Positions 1 through 9,042 of a stretch of DNA of 12,833 bases are shown here, in pieces. The notes below the pieces were generated by a model that saw only the letters and a list, made by a program, of their open reading frames with translations, searched no databases and had not been told where the DNA came from. The position numbers and the translations under genes were made by a program. Source of the stretch: Actinomycetes bacterium (GTDB lineage: Bacteria > Actinomycetota > Acidimicrobiia > Acidimicrobiales > Bog-793); assembly GCA_021823365.1 (NCBI GenBank), contig JAKAOD010000029.1:1-12833 (forward strand). The letters run 5' to 3'. How positions within the stretch are numbered: the first letter of the stretch is position 1; the number at the start of each line of letters is the position of its first letter.

Positions 1-77
1 GTGGTGTCGATGAGCGCCGCAAGGTAGCGGATCCGCTCCTTGGTTCCCTCGTCGACCTTGATGGGCGCCTGGCTCAT
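1..77 (-). CDS. Ribbon-helix-helix-type antitoxin, N-terminal part (runs off the left edge)
   Basis: Only the first 25 codons are in the window, on the minus strand from the ATG at 77. They read MSQAPIKVDEGTKERIRYLA and continue ALIDT. The beta-strand-like IKVDEGTKERIRYLAAL pattern (short basic strand, then a helix beginning TKERI) is what one sees at the N-terminus of CopG/VapB-like DNA-binding antitoxins, which neutralise a toxin and repress their own operon. A PIN-domain or other toxin gene would be expected just beyond the left edge. There is no clear Shine-Dalgarno sequence. A good -35/-10 pair with a repeat in its spacer lies directly upstream (86-114), which supports this start and autoregulation. 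The family call rests on few residues; a small stand-alone DNA-binding regulator is the alternative. Confidence 0.6.
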   Translation of the reverse strand, partial: MSQAPIKVDEGTKERIRYLAALIDT

Positions 78-85
78 GGCTACTC

Positions 86-114
86 AGTGTAGAGGTACCT
101 AAGTACCTAGTCAA
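86..114 (-). promoter_or_regulatory. Promoter of the antitoxin gene with operator-like repeat in the spacer
   Basis: Read on the minus strand, TTGACT (114-109) and TACACT (91-86) are separated by exactly 17 nt, close to the sigma-70-type consensus. The -10 ends 8 nt before the ATG at 77, so the transcript would be leaderless or nearly so. The spacer holds two direct copies of GTACCTA (plus strand, 95-101 and 103-109) and a perfect palindrome AGGTACCT (93-100), a fitting site for a ribbon-helix-helix repressor. The -35 overlaps the last codons and the TAG stop of the upstream regulator gene. Confidence 0.6.
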
Positions 115-1015
115 CCCTCCGGTGGGTCGAGGGATGCCCGCCAAGCGCAATCGCGGTCTTCGGGTCGGACGCCCAACTTGCCAGGAAGTCGAGCTGCTGC
201 TGGGCCGGGCTGCCTGCCTCGGCGGTGTAGGCGATGAGGGTCAGCCCCTGACCAGGGAGTTCGAGGGCGTCGCCGGTCAGTTCGATCTCGCTGACGAGGG
301 CGTTGCGGAGATGCTTGTGGGCGCTCCGATGGAAGCGAACGTCGTGACGAGCCCACTTGGTCGCGAAGGCCGCGCTCCCGGTGGAGAGATCCCCGACGAG
401 CCTGCTGAGACCTGCCTCGCCCGGACTTCTGCCGACCTCGATCCGGAGCGCCGAGACGATGTCGTCGGCAACCGCGTCCCACTCCACGAAGAAGTGGGGC
501 GCCCGGGGGTCGAGAAAGACGAACCGCGCGAGGTTGAAAGGGATCGCGTCCGCCGCCAGCACGCCGGAGTAGAGGGCGAGGCAGAGCCGATTGGCCGCGA
601 CGATGTCGAACCGGCCGTTGCGGACGTAGGCAGGAGTGCCCGTCATCACGTCGAGGAGGCGGGCGATGCTGGGGCGTATGACGGTGCGGACGGCGCCGTC
701 GGCAGCTCGCCCGCCGGAGCGCTGGCCAGGCACGGCGGTGCGAGCGAGGTCGAAGAGGTGAAGGCGCTCCGCCTCGTCGAGTTGTAGAGCGTCGGCGAGG
801 GCGTGGAGGACCGACTCGGAGACCCCCCTCAGGTCGCCACGCTCCAGCCGGGCGTAATACTCGGTGCTGACCCCGGCCAGCATGGCAACCTCCTCGCGCT
901 TGAGACCGGGGACCCTCCGGGCATGCCCGAAGCCCTGGATGCCGGCCTGTGCGGGCGTGATCCGGGCGCGCCTCGTCTTCAGGAAGTCGGCGGCTTCGGA
1001 GCTGGCTGGTGCCAT
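107..1015 (-). CDS. XRE-family transcriptional regulator with MmyB-like ligand-binding domain
   Basis: This is a 302-aa DNA-binding regulator. Residues about 38-62 (GLKREEVAMLAGVS, then TEYYARLERG) form the helix-turn-helix typical of the actinobacterial XRE group. The C-terminal part (about 110-290, with TPAYVRNGRFDIVAANRL, an FVFLDPRAPHFFVEW stretch and a late FHRSAHKHLRN stretch) matches the MmyB-like ligand-binding domain in order and length. Members often regulate an adjacent oxidoreductase or transporter, which fits the divergent MFS/aldo-keto reductase operon here. The ATG at 1015 begins MAPASSEAADF; upstream codons in the same frame run through the intergenic palindrome and are not protein-like. 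There is no Shine-Dalgarno, but TATCGT lies 8 nt upstream on the minus strand, suggesting a leaderless transcript. The inducer is unknown. Confidence 0.9.
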   Translation of the reverse strand: MAPASSEAADFLKTRRARITPAQAGIQGFGHARRVPGLKREEVAMLAGVSTEYYARLERGDLRGVSESVLHALADALQLDEAERLHLFDLARTAVPGQRSGGRAADGAVRTVIRPSIARLLDVMTGTPAYVRNGRFDIVAANRLCLALYSGVLAADAIPFNLARFVFLDPRAPHFFVEWDAVADDIVSALRIEVGRSPGEAGLSRLVGDLSTGSAAFATKWARHDVRFHRSAHKHLRNALVSEIELTGDALELPGQGLTLIAYTAEAGSPAQQQLDFLASWASDPKTAIALGGHPSTHRRVD

Positions 1016-1023
1016 GGACGCCC

Positions 1024-1029
1024 ACGATA
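1024..1029 (-). promoter_or_regulatory. Possible -10 element of the XRE regulator gene
   Basis: TATCGT on the minus strand ends 8 nt before the ATG at 1015, a distance that would place transcription start at or next to the start codon. No good -35 is visible 16-18 nt upstream, so the call is weak on its own. It is supported by the same TAnnnT spacing before other genes of this window that lack a Shine-Dalgarno. Confidence 0.35.
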
Positions 1030-1051
1030 CGCGGACTCCGGATCGTGAAGA

Positions 1052-1068
1052 ACGTACTGGGAGTACGT
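1052..1068. promoter_or_regulatory. Perfect palindrome in the divergent regulator/transporter promoter region
   Basis: ACGTACT-GGG-AGTACGT has perfect 7-bp arms around a 3-bp centre. It lies 37 nt upstream of the regulator start (1015) and 79 nt upstream of the transporter start (1147). Its position between divergent genes, one of them an XRE regulator, makes it the best candidate operator for that regulator, which would control itself and the MFS/reductase operon. The symmetry is seen directly; the binding role is inferred. Confidence 0.55.
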
Positions 1069-1146
1069 GTATCAGCCGGGACTTCTCTGCCTTCGTCGGG
1101 TCTGGTCCCATGGGGGAAGGCACCACATACCGGAGAGTTCGATCCC

Positions 1147-3416
<2,270 letters not shown>

Positions 3417-3618
3417 CAGACCTGGGCCGACGGGCGGACGCGGTGCTCGTGATCCCGAATCAGAAGGTCGTCAGATGATCGCGGAGGGTGCGTCGTTTGC
3501 TACTGACTTGCTACTGAACCCTGGCGCACGGAAAGGATTCGGGGCGACGGGCAAGACTCGACACCTACCGTGAGCTGCCTTGATGGACGGAGGCAGACGG
3601 GCTGGACGGCCGGGAGGC
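3417..3618. other. Non-coding end region of the putative integrated element
   Basis: This stretch between the reductase stop and the tRNA fragment contains no credible gene. It holds the two 10-bp direct repeats described separately. A copy of ATCAGAAGGT at 3459-3468 matches the tRNA fragment at 3627-3636, which may be chance. No integrase gene is present in the window, and no clear terminator is seen after the reductase. Confidence 0.5.
3497..3517 (+). repeat. Two direct repeats TTGCTACTGA, likely integrase arm-type sites
   Basis: TTGCTACTGA occurs twice without mismatch, at 3497-3506 and 3508-3517, giving an 11-bp period (one helical turn). They lie about 100 nt from the tRNA fragment. Tyrosine integrases of temperate phages and integrative elements bind such short, helically phased repeats in the arms of attP through their N-terminal domain. 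The repeat is seen directly; the role is inferred from position. Confidence 0.55.
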
Positions 3619-3665
3619 GACTACGGATCAGAAGGTTGGGGGTTCGAATCCCTCCGAGCGCGCCA
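3619..3665 (+). other. 3' fragment of a tRNA-Arg (ACG) gene: attachment-site remnant
   Basis: The stretch reads as the 3' half of a tRNA. The anticodon loop CTACGGA (3621-3627, anticodon ACG) is followed by the 3' side of the anticodon stem TCAGA (3628-3632) and variable loop AGGTT. The T-arm GGGGG-TTCGAAT-CCCTC (3638-3654) pairs with one G-T. It is followed by acceptor strand CGAGCGC, G73 and CCA (3663-3665). The 5' half is absent: the bases before 3619 neither pair with TCAGA (AGGCGA instead of the expected TCTGA) nor contain the acceptor GCGCTCG. Such a fragment from the anticodon loop onward is the usual crossover segment left at one end of an element integrated into a tRNA gene. It is not a functional tRNA. 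Confidence 0.8.
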
Positions 3666-4077
3666 CATAATCCCAGCTCAAAGGCCGTTTTCGTTTCGGG
3701 TTTGCCGTGCGGTTGCCGCCGCGAGCGCCTTGTTCGAGTACCATTCGGTTGCCAAACGGTTCTCAGGGGAGGGGATGCTCGGACGCGCTACCTGCGTCCG
3801 CGTCGCGACTGCTCAGGGAACCGCCGGTCTGGGCTGACGTCGCTTATCGGGGTCTTCGAACTTGCCGCGTGGGTGACCCACCGATCACAGCAGGGCAGAC
3901 CTGTTCACGCCCAAACGTGGACACCTCGCCAAGAACGGTTCACATCGGTGGCGTGAGACCTGGCAATGGGGAGGCGGAGGGGCATTCGTACATTTGTCGC
4001 AGGTCGGCGGCAGGGCTCCCGCGGCGCTTCCGCAGGTGCTCTCGTCGCGCGAGGCGCCACGACGGTGCGCTCAGGGT
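3666..4077. other. Intergenic region without a recognised gene
   Basis: This lies between the tRNA fragment and the end of the ABC operon. The reading frames through it are not protein-like. The only clear local structure is a perfect short palindrome, GTGGGT-G-ACCCAC, at 3869-3881. No hairpin followed by a T-run is visible downstream of the ABC operon end at 4078. Confidence 0.5.
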
Positions 4078-5643
4078 TCACGCTGGGGTGGTGATTCCGG
4101 CCATCATGAGCCCGAGCTCCTCACGCGCCGCGGTACGCGGATCGGCCGACCCGATGATGCGACCCTCGTACATTACGAGCACGCGGTCGGAGATCGCCAT
4201 CAGCTCGTCCAGGTCCTCGGAGATGATCAGGATCGCAGTGCCGGCGTCGCGCTGGCTGATGAGTCGATTGTGGATGTATTGGGCCGCTCCGATGTCGACG
4301 CCGCGGGTGGGTTGGGCGACGAGGAGAAACTTCGGACGTCGCACGAGCTCGCGAGCCATGATGAGCTTCTGGATGTTGCCGCCTGAGAGGGTGCGTACCG
4401 GCGTGTCGAGGCTCGGAGTGCGGACGTCGAACTCCTCAACGAGTCGCCTGCAGTGTCGACGGATGACGCTGTTCTGAAGGAAACCGAGCCGGGAGTACGG
4501 CGCCTTGTGACTGTCGACGAGTAGCAGGTTCTCCATGACGCTGAAGTCGGGCACCACTCCGTCCCGCAACCGCTCCTCGGGCACATAGGCGAGACCGGCG
4601 GACCTCGCGATCGCCGGTCCGGCTCCGGAGATGTCACTTCCCGCAAGCCGCACGGTGCCTCCAGAGGGTTTCCGCAGCCCAGCGATCGCCTCGGCCAGCT
4701 CCCGCTGGCCGTTGCCGGATACGCCGGCGATGCCGACGACCTCCCCCTCCCGTACCTCGAGGTCGAGGTCGCGCACCGCGTTGTCTCCCCGGTCGCCCCT
4801 CACGACCAGTGCGCGCACGCCGAGCACGACCGCTCCGCTCGCCGTCTTCGGAGGTTGGACCTCGGTCACGAGCGTGCGGCCGACCATCATCTCGATGAGT
4901 GCCTCGCGGGTTGCATCGGACCGGTCGAGCGTTCCGACCCGACGCCCAGCCCGGAGCACGGTCATCCGATCCGACAGGTCGAGCACCTCCTTGACCTTGT
5001 GGGAGATGAAGACCAGGCCCCTGCCGGCCTCGGCAAGTTGGCGAAGCACGGCGAAGAGGGTGTCGACCTCGCCCGGCGTGAGAACGGCCGTTGGCTCGTC
5101 GAGGATGAGCAATGCCACGTCGCGGTACAGCGCCCTGAGGATCTCGACGCGCTGGCGCTCGCCGACCGAGAGCTGCCAGACGTGTGCCTTCGGGTTCACC
5201 CGGAGGCCGTACCGTTCAGCGAGCTCGGAGAGGCGCTTTGACACCCTCGCAAGATCGGTCAGGGGTCCGCGGGAGGACTTGAGCCCGAGAGCAACGTTCT
5301 CGGCCACGGTCAGCGTGTTCACCAGCATGAAGTGCTGATGGATCATGCCGATGCCGAGACGGATCGCACCTGCCGGCGACGCGATGACGACCCTTTCGTC
5401 GCCTAAACGGATCTCTCCCTCGTCCGGCTGGTAGAAGCCGTAGAGGATGCGCATCAGCGTCGTCTTCCCCGCACCGTTCTCGCCGAAGAGAGTGTGCACC
5501 TCGCCTGGCTTGACATCGAAGTCGACGCGGTCGTTGGCCAGCACACCGGGGAACCGCTTGGTGATCCCGGACATCGCGACGAGCACACTCTCGCGCGCCC
5601 GCTCCGGCGGCCCCGCCGCCGCCGGAGCGTCGGAGACGGTCAT
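4078..5643 (-). CDS. BMP-type nucleoside/sugar ABC importer, double ATP-binding protein
   Basis: This 521-aa cytosolic protein has two fused ABC ATPase domains and powers the importer encoded upstream. Domain 1 is canonical: Walker A GENGAGKT (54-61), signature LSVGERQ (158-164), Walker B LLILDEP (178-184) and switch His in ISHK (213-216). Domain 2 is degenerate as usual in this group: Walker A-like GVSGNGQRE (307-315), signature LSGGNIQK (419-426), Walker B-like FLLVAQPTRGVD (439-450). Glutamate replaces the switch His in ISEDLDE (474-480). This matches the NupO/NupA and RbsA-like group. The ATG at 5643 overlaps the binding-protein stop as ATGA and has no Shine-Dalgarno, so translation is probably coupled. 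It is the last gene of the operon. Confidence 0.95.
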   Translation of the reverse strand: MTVSDAPAAAGPPERARESVLVAMSGITKRFPGVLANDRVDFDVKPGEVHTLFGENGAGKTTLMRILYGFYQPDEGEIRLGDERVVIASPAGAIRLGIGMIHQHFMLVNTLTVAENVALGLKSSRGPLTDLARVSKRLSELAERYGLRVNPKAHVWQLSVGERQRVEILRALYRDVALLILDEPTAVLTPGEVDTLFAVLRQLAEAGRGLVFISHKVKEVLDLSDRMTVLRAGRRVGTLDRSDATREALIEMMVGRTLVTEVQPPKTASGAVVLGVRALVVRGDRGDNAVRDLDLEVREGEVVGIAGVSGNGQRELAEAIAGLRKPSGGTVRLAGSDISGAGPAIARSAGLAYVPEERLRDGVVPDFSVMENLLLVDSHKAPYSRLGFLQNSVIRRHCRRLVEEFDVRTPSLDTPVRTLSGGNIQKLIMARELVRRPKFLLVAQPTRGVDIGAAQYIHNRLISQRDAGTAILIISEDLDELMAISDRVLVMYEGRIIGSADPRTAAREELGLMMAGITTPA

Positions 5644-6731
5644 TGCGGTGGCGTGATTGTGCCGTCCGTGATGCCCTTGATGAGCTTCGCTTCCTTGGCT
5701 CTGATCGCACGGGTGAGCGGGAACTTACGAAGGTCATACTTGGGATTGAGCGCGATCTTCTCGCCGTCGTTGCCAAGGTTGATTGTGTAAGTGACGCCCC
5801 CGAGCTTTCGTGCACGGATGTCGGTGAAGATCTGGATGAGGACGGGCTTCCAGTTGTAGATCTGGGACGTGACGACGTTCTTCGGAGCGATCGACGCCTG
5901 GGTCCACTGCGTGCTGAACCACGGAAGTCCGTCCGAGCGGGCGACGCCGATTGCACCTACCACCGATTGAGAGCTGCCGGTGAGCACGTCAGCCCCGTCG
6001 GAGACGAAGGTCCTGGCGGCCGTCGCCATGAGGCTGTCTGTGCTGAAGGATCCCGTGTAGACCGGTCTCACGGTGACCTTCGACTTCGCAGCCGCGGCTG
6101 CGGCCTCAGCGCCGGCGACGAAGCCGTCGATGTACAGCTTGGCATCTCCCGTGGCGATAGGACCGATCGGTCCCAGCACCTTCGACTTGCTCATCATCTC
6201 GGCGATGTAGCCCTGCACGTAGCCGCCTTGGTTCGATGCTGCCTCGTAGCCGAACACGTTGTGCAGTCCGAAGGTCGCTGCGGCCGTGCCCCAGGCAAAC
6301 GAGACCTTCGGGAACTTGGGGGCCACCTGCTCGACGATCGACCCGTATTGCGAGCCGTGACAGATGACCAGGTTGTAGCCCTTCGAAGCGTACTGCCGGA
6401 TGACCTGAGCGGCTGTAGAGACGACGTATTCTGTGTCGGAGACGGAGATCTTCAGGTGCTCCGTTTTCTTGAGGTCCTCGAGTGCGCTGTACATCGACTC
6501 GGTGAAGGCGAGATCGTTGGTAGCGCTGGGGGCGACGAGGGCGACCTTCAGCGTCCTCACGGTCTTCTTCGACGTGTTCGCCGAGATCTCGCGGGAGGTC
6601 ACCTTGTGAGTGCCCGCCGACGCAGCGGCGCTCGTCACGGCGATGCTGCCGGACCCCGCGATCCCGAGCACGAGCATCAACGTCGCGCCGGCTACCTTCA
6701 TGGTGACTCTGTTCAGGTCGGTGATGCGCAT
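5640..6731 (-). CDS. BMP-family (PnrA/Med-like) substrate-binding protein
   Basis: This 363-aa extracytoplasmic protein is expected to capture a nucleoside-like solute for the importer. The mature domain starts near LKVALVAPSATNDLAFTESM, the equivalent of the family's first strand and ND-F motif. It continues through VICHGSQYG, FAWGTAAATFGLHNVFGYEA, GGYVQGYIAEMMSKS and DGFVAGAEAA, the usual order of BMP/PnrA proteins. The N-terminus has a signal sequence (basic start, hydrophobic AGATLMLVLGIAG, then SAAASA-G) but no cysteine for a lipobox, unusual because this family is normally lipid-anchored. The ATG at 6731 follows a strong GAAAGGGGAGG (6748-6738) with a 6-nt gap, so the longer open frame upstream is not used. 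It lies 50 nt after permease 2 and overlaps the ATPase gene. Confidence 0.93.
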   Translation of the reverse strand: MRITDLNRVTMKVAGATLMLVLGIAGSGSIAVTSAAASAGTHKVTSREISANTSKKTVRTLKVALVAPSATNDLAFTESMYSALEDLKKTEHLKISVSDTEYVVSTAAQVIRQYASKGYNLVICHGSQYGSIVEQVAPKFPKVSFAWGTAAATFGLHNVFGYEAASNQGGYVQGYIAEMMSKSKVLGPIGPIATGDAKLYIDGFVAGAEAAAAAAKSKVTVRPVYTGSFSTDSLMATAARTFVSDGADVLTGSSQSVVGAIGVARSDGLPWFSTQWTQASIAPKNVVTSQIYNWKPVLIQIFTDIRARKLGGVTYTINLGNDGEKIALNPKYDLRKFPLTRAIRAKEAKLIKGITDGTITPPQ

Positions 6732-6737
6732 GTGGTG

Positions 6738-6748
6738 CCTCCCCTTTC
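6738..6748 (-). promoter_or_regulatory. Strong ribosome binding site of the substrate-binding protein gene
   Basis: GAAAGGGGAGG ends 6 nt before the ATG at 6731. It decides the start against a 133-codon longer open frame and may give the binding protein a higher translation rate than the coupled permease and ATPase genes, as binding proteins usually need. Confidence 0.7.
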
Positions 6749-6781
6749 GTGGGTGTCTGGTTGGTGAAGATTGCCGGGCGG

Positions 6782-7714
6782 TCATGCCGCGCGCTCGAAG
6801 GGCTTCCCGAGGGCCGCCGGCTGACGGAATCGCCGAGCGATGACGACGAGCACCAAGATGGTGAGGACGGCGGGAGCGGCTGCGGCAAGGTCGGAGGCGC
6901 TGACCGGGATGATCCCGAGGGATTTCCACTGGAGGACCACGGCGATCGTCAAGCCGTAGAGGAGCGACCCTGCCATCACACCAAAGGGGCGCCAGGCGCC
7001 GAAGTAGACGAGCGCCACTGCGATGAACCCCTGGCTCTGGGTGATGTCCTGCACGAAGATGCCGTCGTAGAGCAAGAGGGCAGCACCCGCGAGGCCGGCC
7101 ATCGTGCAGCCGAACAGCACCGTTGACCAACGGATTCTTGCCACGCTGATGCCGACGCTGTCGGCTGCTGCTGGGTTCTCGCCTGCCGCGCGCACGTTGA
7201 GGCCGTAGGTCGTCCGGTTGAGCACCACCGTCACGACCGGTACGAGCAAGAATGCGACGTAGACCAGCACCGTCTGTTGGAACAGGATGGGACCGAGGAC
7301 GGGGATGCGGTCGACGACGGGGATGGCGAGCGTGTTCAGCTGCGGGATCGGCCTGGGGGTGCCGACGAGCTTGATGAACAAGAGGTCGCTGAAGCCGAGA
7401 CCGAAGAGGTAGATGCCGATCCCGCTTATGCCCTGCTCGGCCTTGAGCGTGACGCTCGCGAGCGCGGTCACCACCCCGAGGACGAGCCCGACGCCCATGC
7501 CTGCGAGCACCGCGACGAGAAGGTCTCCAGTCTGGAGGGCGGCGTAGTAGGTCGCGAACGCCGAGAGCAGCATGATGCCGTCGACGCCGAGGTTGATGAC
7601 GCCGCTCCGCTGCCCCATCGTCTCACCGAGCGTCGCGAAGAGGAACGGCGCGGCAAGGCCGAGCGCGGCGGTGAACGTCGCAGTGAGCACCGCCTGGCTG
7701 AAGAACTCGCTCAT
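6782..7714 (-). CDS. BMP-type nucleoside/sugar ABC importer, permease 2
   Basis: This 310-aa membrane protein belongs to the BPD_transp_2 family, the shorter of the two permeases (NupQ/NupC-like). It is hydrophobic with about 8-10 helices. The family's early NLGVDG motif (residues 41-46, within GVINLGVDGIMLLSA) is present, as are GLNVRAAGENPAAADSVGI and the late LVYFGAWRPFGVMAGSLLYG loop. The ATG at 7714 sits in an ATGA overlap with the stop of permease 1 and has AGGAGG (7726-7721) 6 nt upstream. It would pair with permease 1 to form the channel driven by the double ATPase. Confidence 0.94.
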   Translation of the reverse strand: MSEFFSQAVLTATFTAALGLAAPFLFATLGETMGQRSGVINLGVDGIMLLSAFATYYAALQTGDLLVAVLAGMGVGLVLGVVTALASVTLKAEQGISGIGIYLFGLGFSDLLFIKLVGTPRPIPQLNTLAIPVVDRIPVLGPILFQQTVLVYVAFLLVPVVTVVLNRTTYGLNVRAAGENPAAADSVGISVARIRWSTVLFGCTMAGLAGAALLLYDGIFVQDITQSQGFIAVALVYFGAWRPFGVMAGSLLYGLTIAVVLQWKSLGIIPVSASDLAAAAPAVLTILVLVVIARRFRQPAALGKPFERAA

Positions 7715-8949
7715 CGCGGGCCTCCTGGCGGGGCCCCCACGACGGCGCCGCTCCCCTCCACCGGACCGGGCTGCAACTGAGAAGGAGGGCACGCGGGCAC
7801 CCGGGACGCGCCCTTGGAGAAGGGCGCGAGGACGCGTTGCGAAAGGGATGACTCGCCTCCGGCCACGGGGGGCGCGAGCGCGTTGAGGCGCTCCCGGCGC
7901 CGCAGGTACTCGAGGGACACGAGGAGGACGACGAGGACACCCTCGAGGGTCGTGACCATGGTGGAGGGGACCCCGGTCGCCACCTGCAGCGCGTCCCCAC
8001 CGACCAGCATCCCGCCGAAGAGGAACGAAGAGACGATGGTCCACAGGGGGCTGAGGCCCGCGAAGAGGGCGACGACGATCCCGTTGAAGCCATCGGACCC
8101 GGTGAAGCCCGTCAGGCTGCCGTCGGTCACCATGCGGTGGGATGTGCTCCCGAACACGAGGAGGGCGCCTCCGAGCCCGCACATCGCCCCGCTCAGCGTC
8201 ATCGCGGCCGTCATCGTCCGCTTCACCGCCATGCCCGCGTAGCGGGACGCTTCGCGCGAGATCCCGACGGAACGCACCCGAAATCCGAAGGTGGTGCGCC
8301 GGAGAAGGACGTAGACGGCGATCGCCATGACGACAGCGACGATCACGCCGGCCTGCAGCTGGGTGCCCGGCACGAGGATCGGGAGCCAGGAGCTGTGCGG
8401 CAACACCCGGGTCTCTGGAATCAGGCCGAACGTCGAATTCTGAGTGCGGTCGACCATCGGGCCGGACAGCAGGTAGTTCATGATCTGGACGGCGACGAGG
8501 TTCAGCATGACCGTGCTCAGGATCTCGTTCACGTTCAGGTACGCCCTGAGCGCTCCTGGAATGGCGCCCCACAGAGCTCCCCCGGCGGCGCCGGCAAGAA
8601 GGACGAGGGGGACGAGCACCCCCGCCGGCAGGCCTGGGAGGGCGAGAGCCGTTGCAGTGCTTGCCAGCCCTCCCAGCGCAAGCTGGCCCTCACCGCCGAT
8701 GTTCAGGACGTTGGCGCGGAAGGCGATGCAGATGCCGATCCCGACGAGCAGCAGCGGAGCGGCACGGACGGCAGTGGCCCCGAGCGCTGTGCTGCCGCCG
8801 AAGGCGCCCACGACGAGTGCGTGGTACCCGGTCAAAGGGTCGGCGCCGAGGGCCGCCATCATCGCAGCCCCGAGCAGGAGGGCGGCGAGGAGAGACCCAG
8901 GTAATGCGTACCAACGCAACAGGACGCGACGCCAACCCACGGCCCTCAC
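7711..8949 (-). CDS. BMP-type nucleoside/sugar ABC importer, permease 1
   Basis: This membrane permease of the BPD_transp_2 family (NupP/NupB-like) is about 412 aa from the GTG at 8949. Markers are NIGGEGQ (residues 83-89), YLNVNEILSTVMLN, FGFRVRSVGISREASRYAGM and FTGSDGFNGIVVALFAG, in family order. The last 60-odd residues after SLEYLRRRERL are a Pro/Gly/Ser-rich, non-membrane tail not needed for the family fold. The start is uncertain: GTG 8949 has a G-run about 9 nt upstream, GTG 8940 is close behind, TTG 8988 has AGGGA upstream, and the open frame extends to TTG 9039, which lies inside a repeated GATTGACATT. It is the first gene of the operon, and its stop overlaps permease 2. Confidence 0.9.
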   Translation of the reverse strand: MRAVGWRRVLLRWYALPGSLLAALLLGAAMMAALGADPLTGYHALVVGAFGGSTALGATAVRAAPLLLVGIGICIAFRANVLNIGGEGQLALGGLASTATALALPGLPAGVLVPLVLLAGAAGGALWGAIPGALRAYLNVNEILSTVMLNLVAVQIMNYLLSGPMVDRTQNSTFGLIPETRVLPHSSWLPILVPGTQLQAGVIVAVVMAIAVYVLLRRTTFGFRVRSVGISREASRYAGMAVKRTMTAAMTLSGAMCGLGGALLVFGSTSHRMVTDGSLTGFTGSDGFNGIVVALFAGLSPLWTIVSSFLFGGMLVGGDALQVATGVPSTMVTTLEGVLVVLLVSLEYLRRRERLNALAPPVAGGESSLSQRVLAPFSKGASRVPACPPSQLQPGPVEGSGAVVGAPPGGPR

Positions 8950-8983
8950 GGGCGCGAGCCCCCCCCAGGCGATGCTCGCACGG

Positions 8984-9042
8984 GTCAATCTTGGTCTGTC
9001 CCTGGACTGAATGTCAATCGCCGCCAGACGAAATGTCAATCG
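8984..9042 (-). repeat. Repeated GATTGAC motifs upstream of the ABC importer operon
   Basis: On the plus strand GTCAATC occurs at 8984-8990, 9013-9019 and 9035-9041. The last two are part of perfect 11-bp copies of AATGTCAATCG (9010-9020 and 9032-9042), spaced 22 bp, two helical turns. On the minus strand each of the two longer copies contains TTGACA, the -35 consensus, but no convincing -10 follows at 16-18 nt. They could be operator sites for a regulator of the importer, overlapping or replacing a promoter. Confidence 0.4.

Noticed and set aside
122..787. Long plus-strand open frame opposite the XRE regulator
   Set aside because: It is the antisense of a clearly recognised gene, Gly/Glu/Arg-rich without domain features; a shadow frame.
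3459..3468. A second copy of ATCAGAAGGT from the tRNA fragment, as a secondary attachment core
   Set aside because: Only 10 bp long with no extension on either side; expected by chance too often to support a claim.
3580..3665. A complete tRNA gene ending at the CCA at 3665
   Set aside because: No 5' acceptor strand GCGCTCG, no D-arm, and the bases before the anticodon loop do not pair with TCAGA. Only the 3' part is present.
3869..3881. Palindrome GTGGGT-G-ACCCAC as a terminator of the ABC operon
   Set aside because: About 200 nt beyond the operon end and not followed by a T-run; too short to call a terminator.
6732..7130. Longer N-terminus for the BMP-type binding protein
   Set aside because: The added residues overlap the permease 2 gene in another frame and lack family similarity. 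ATG 6731 has a strong ribosome binding site followed by a signal sequence.
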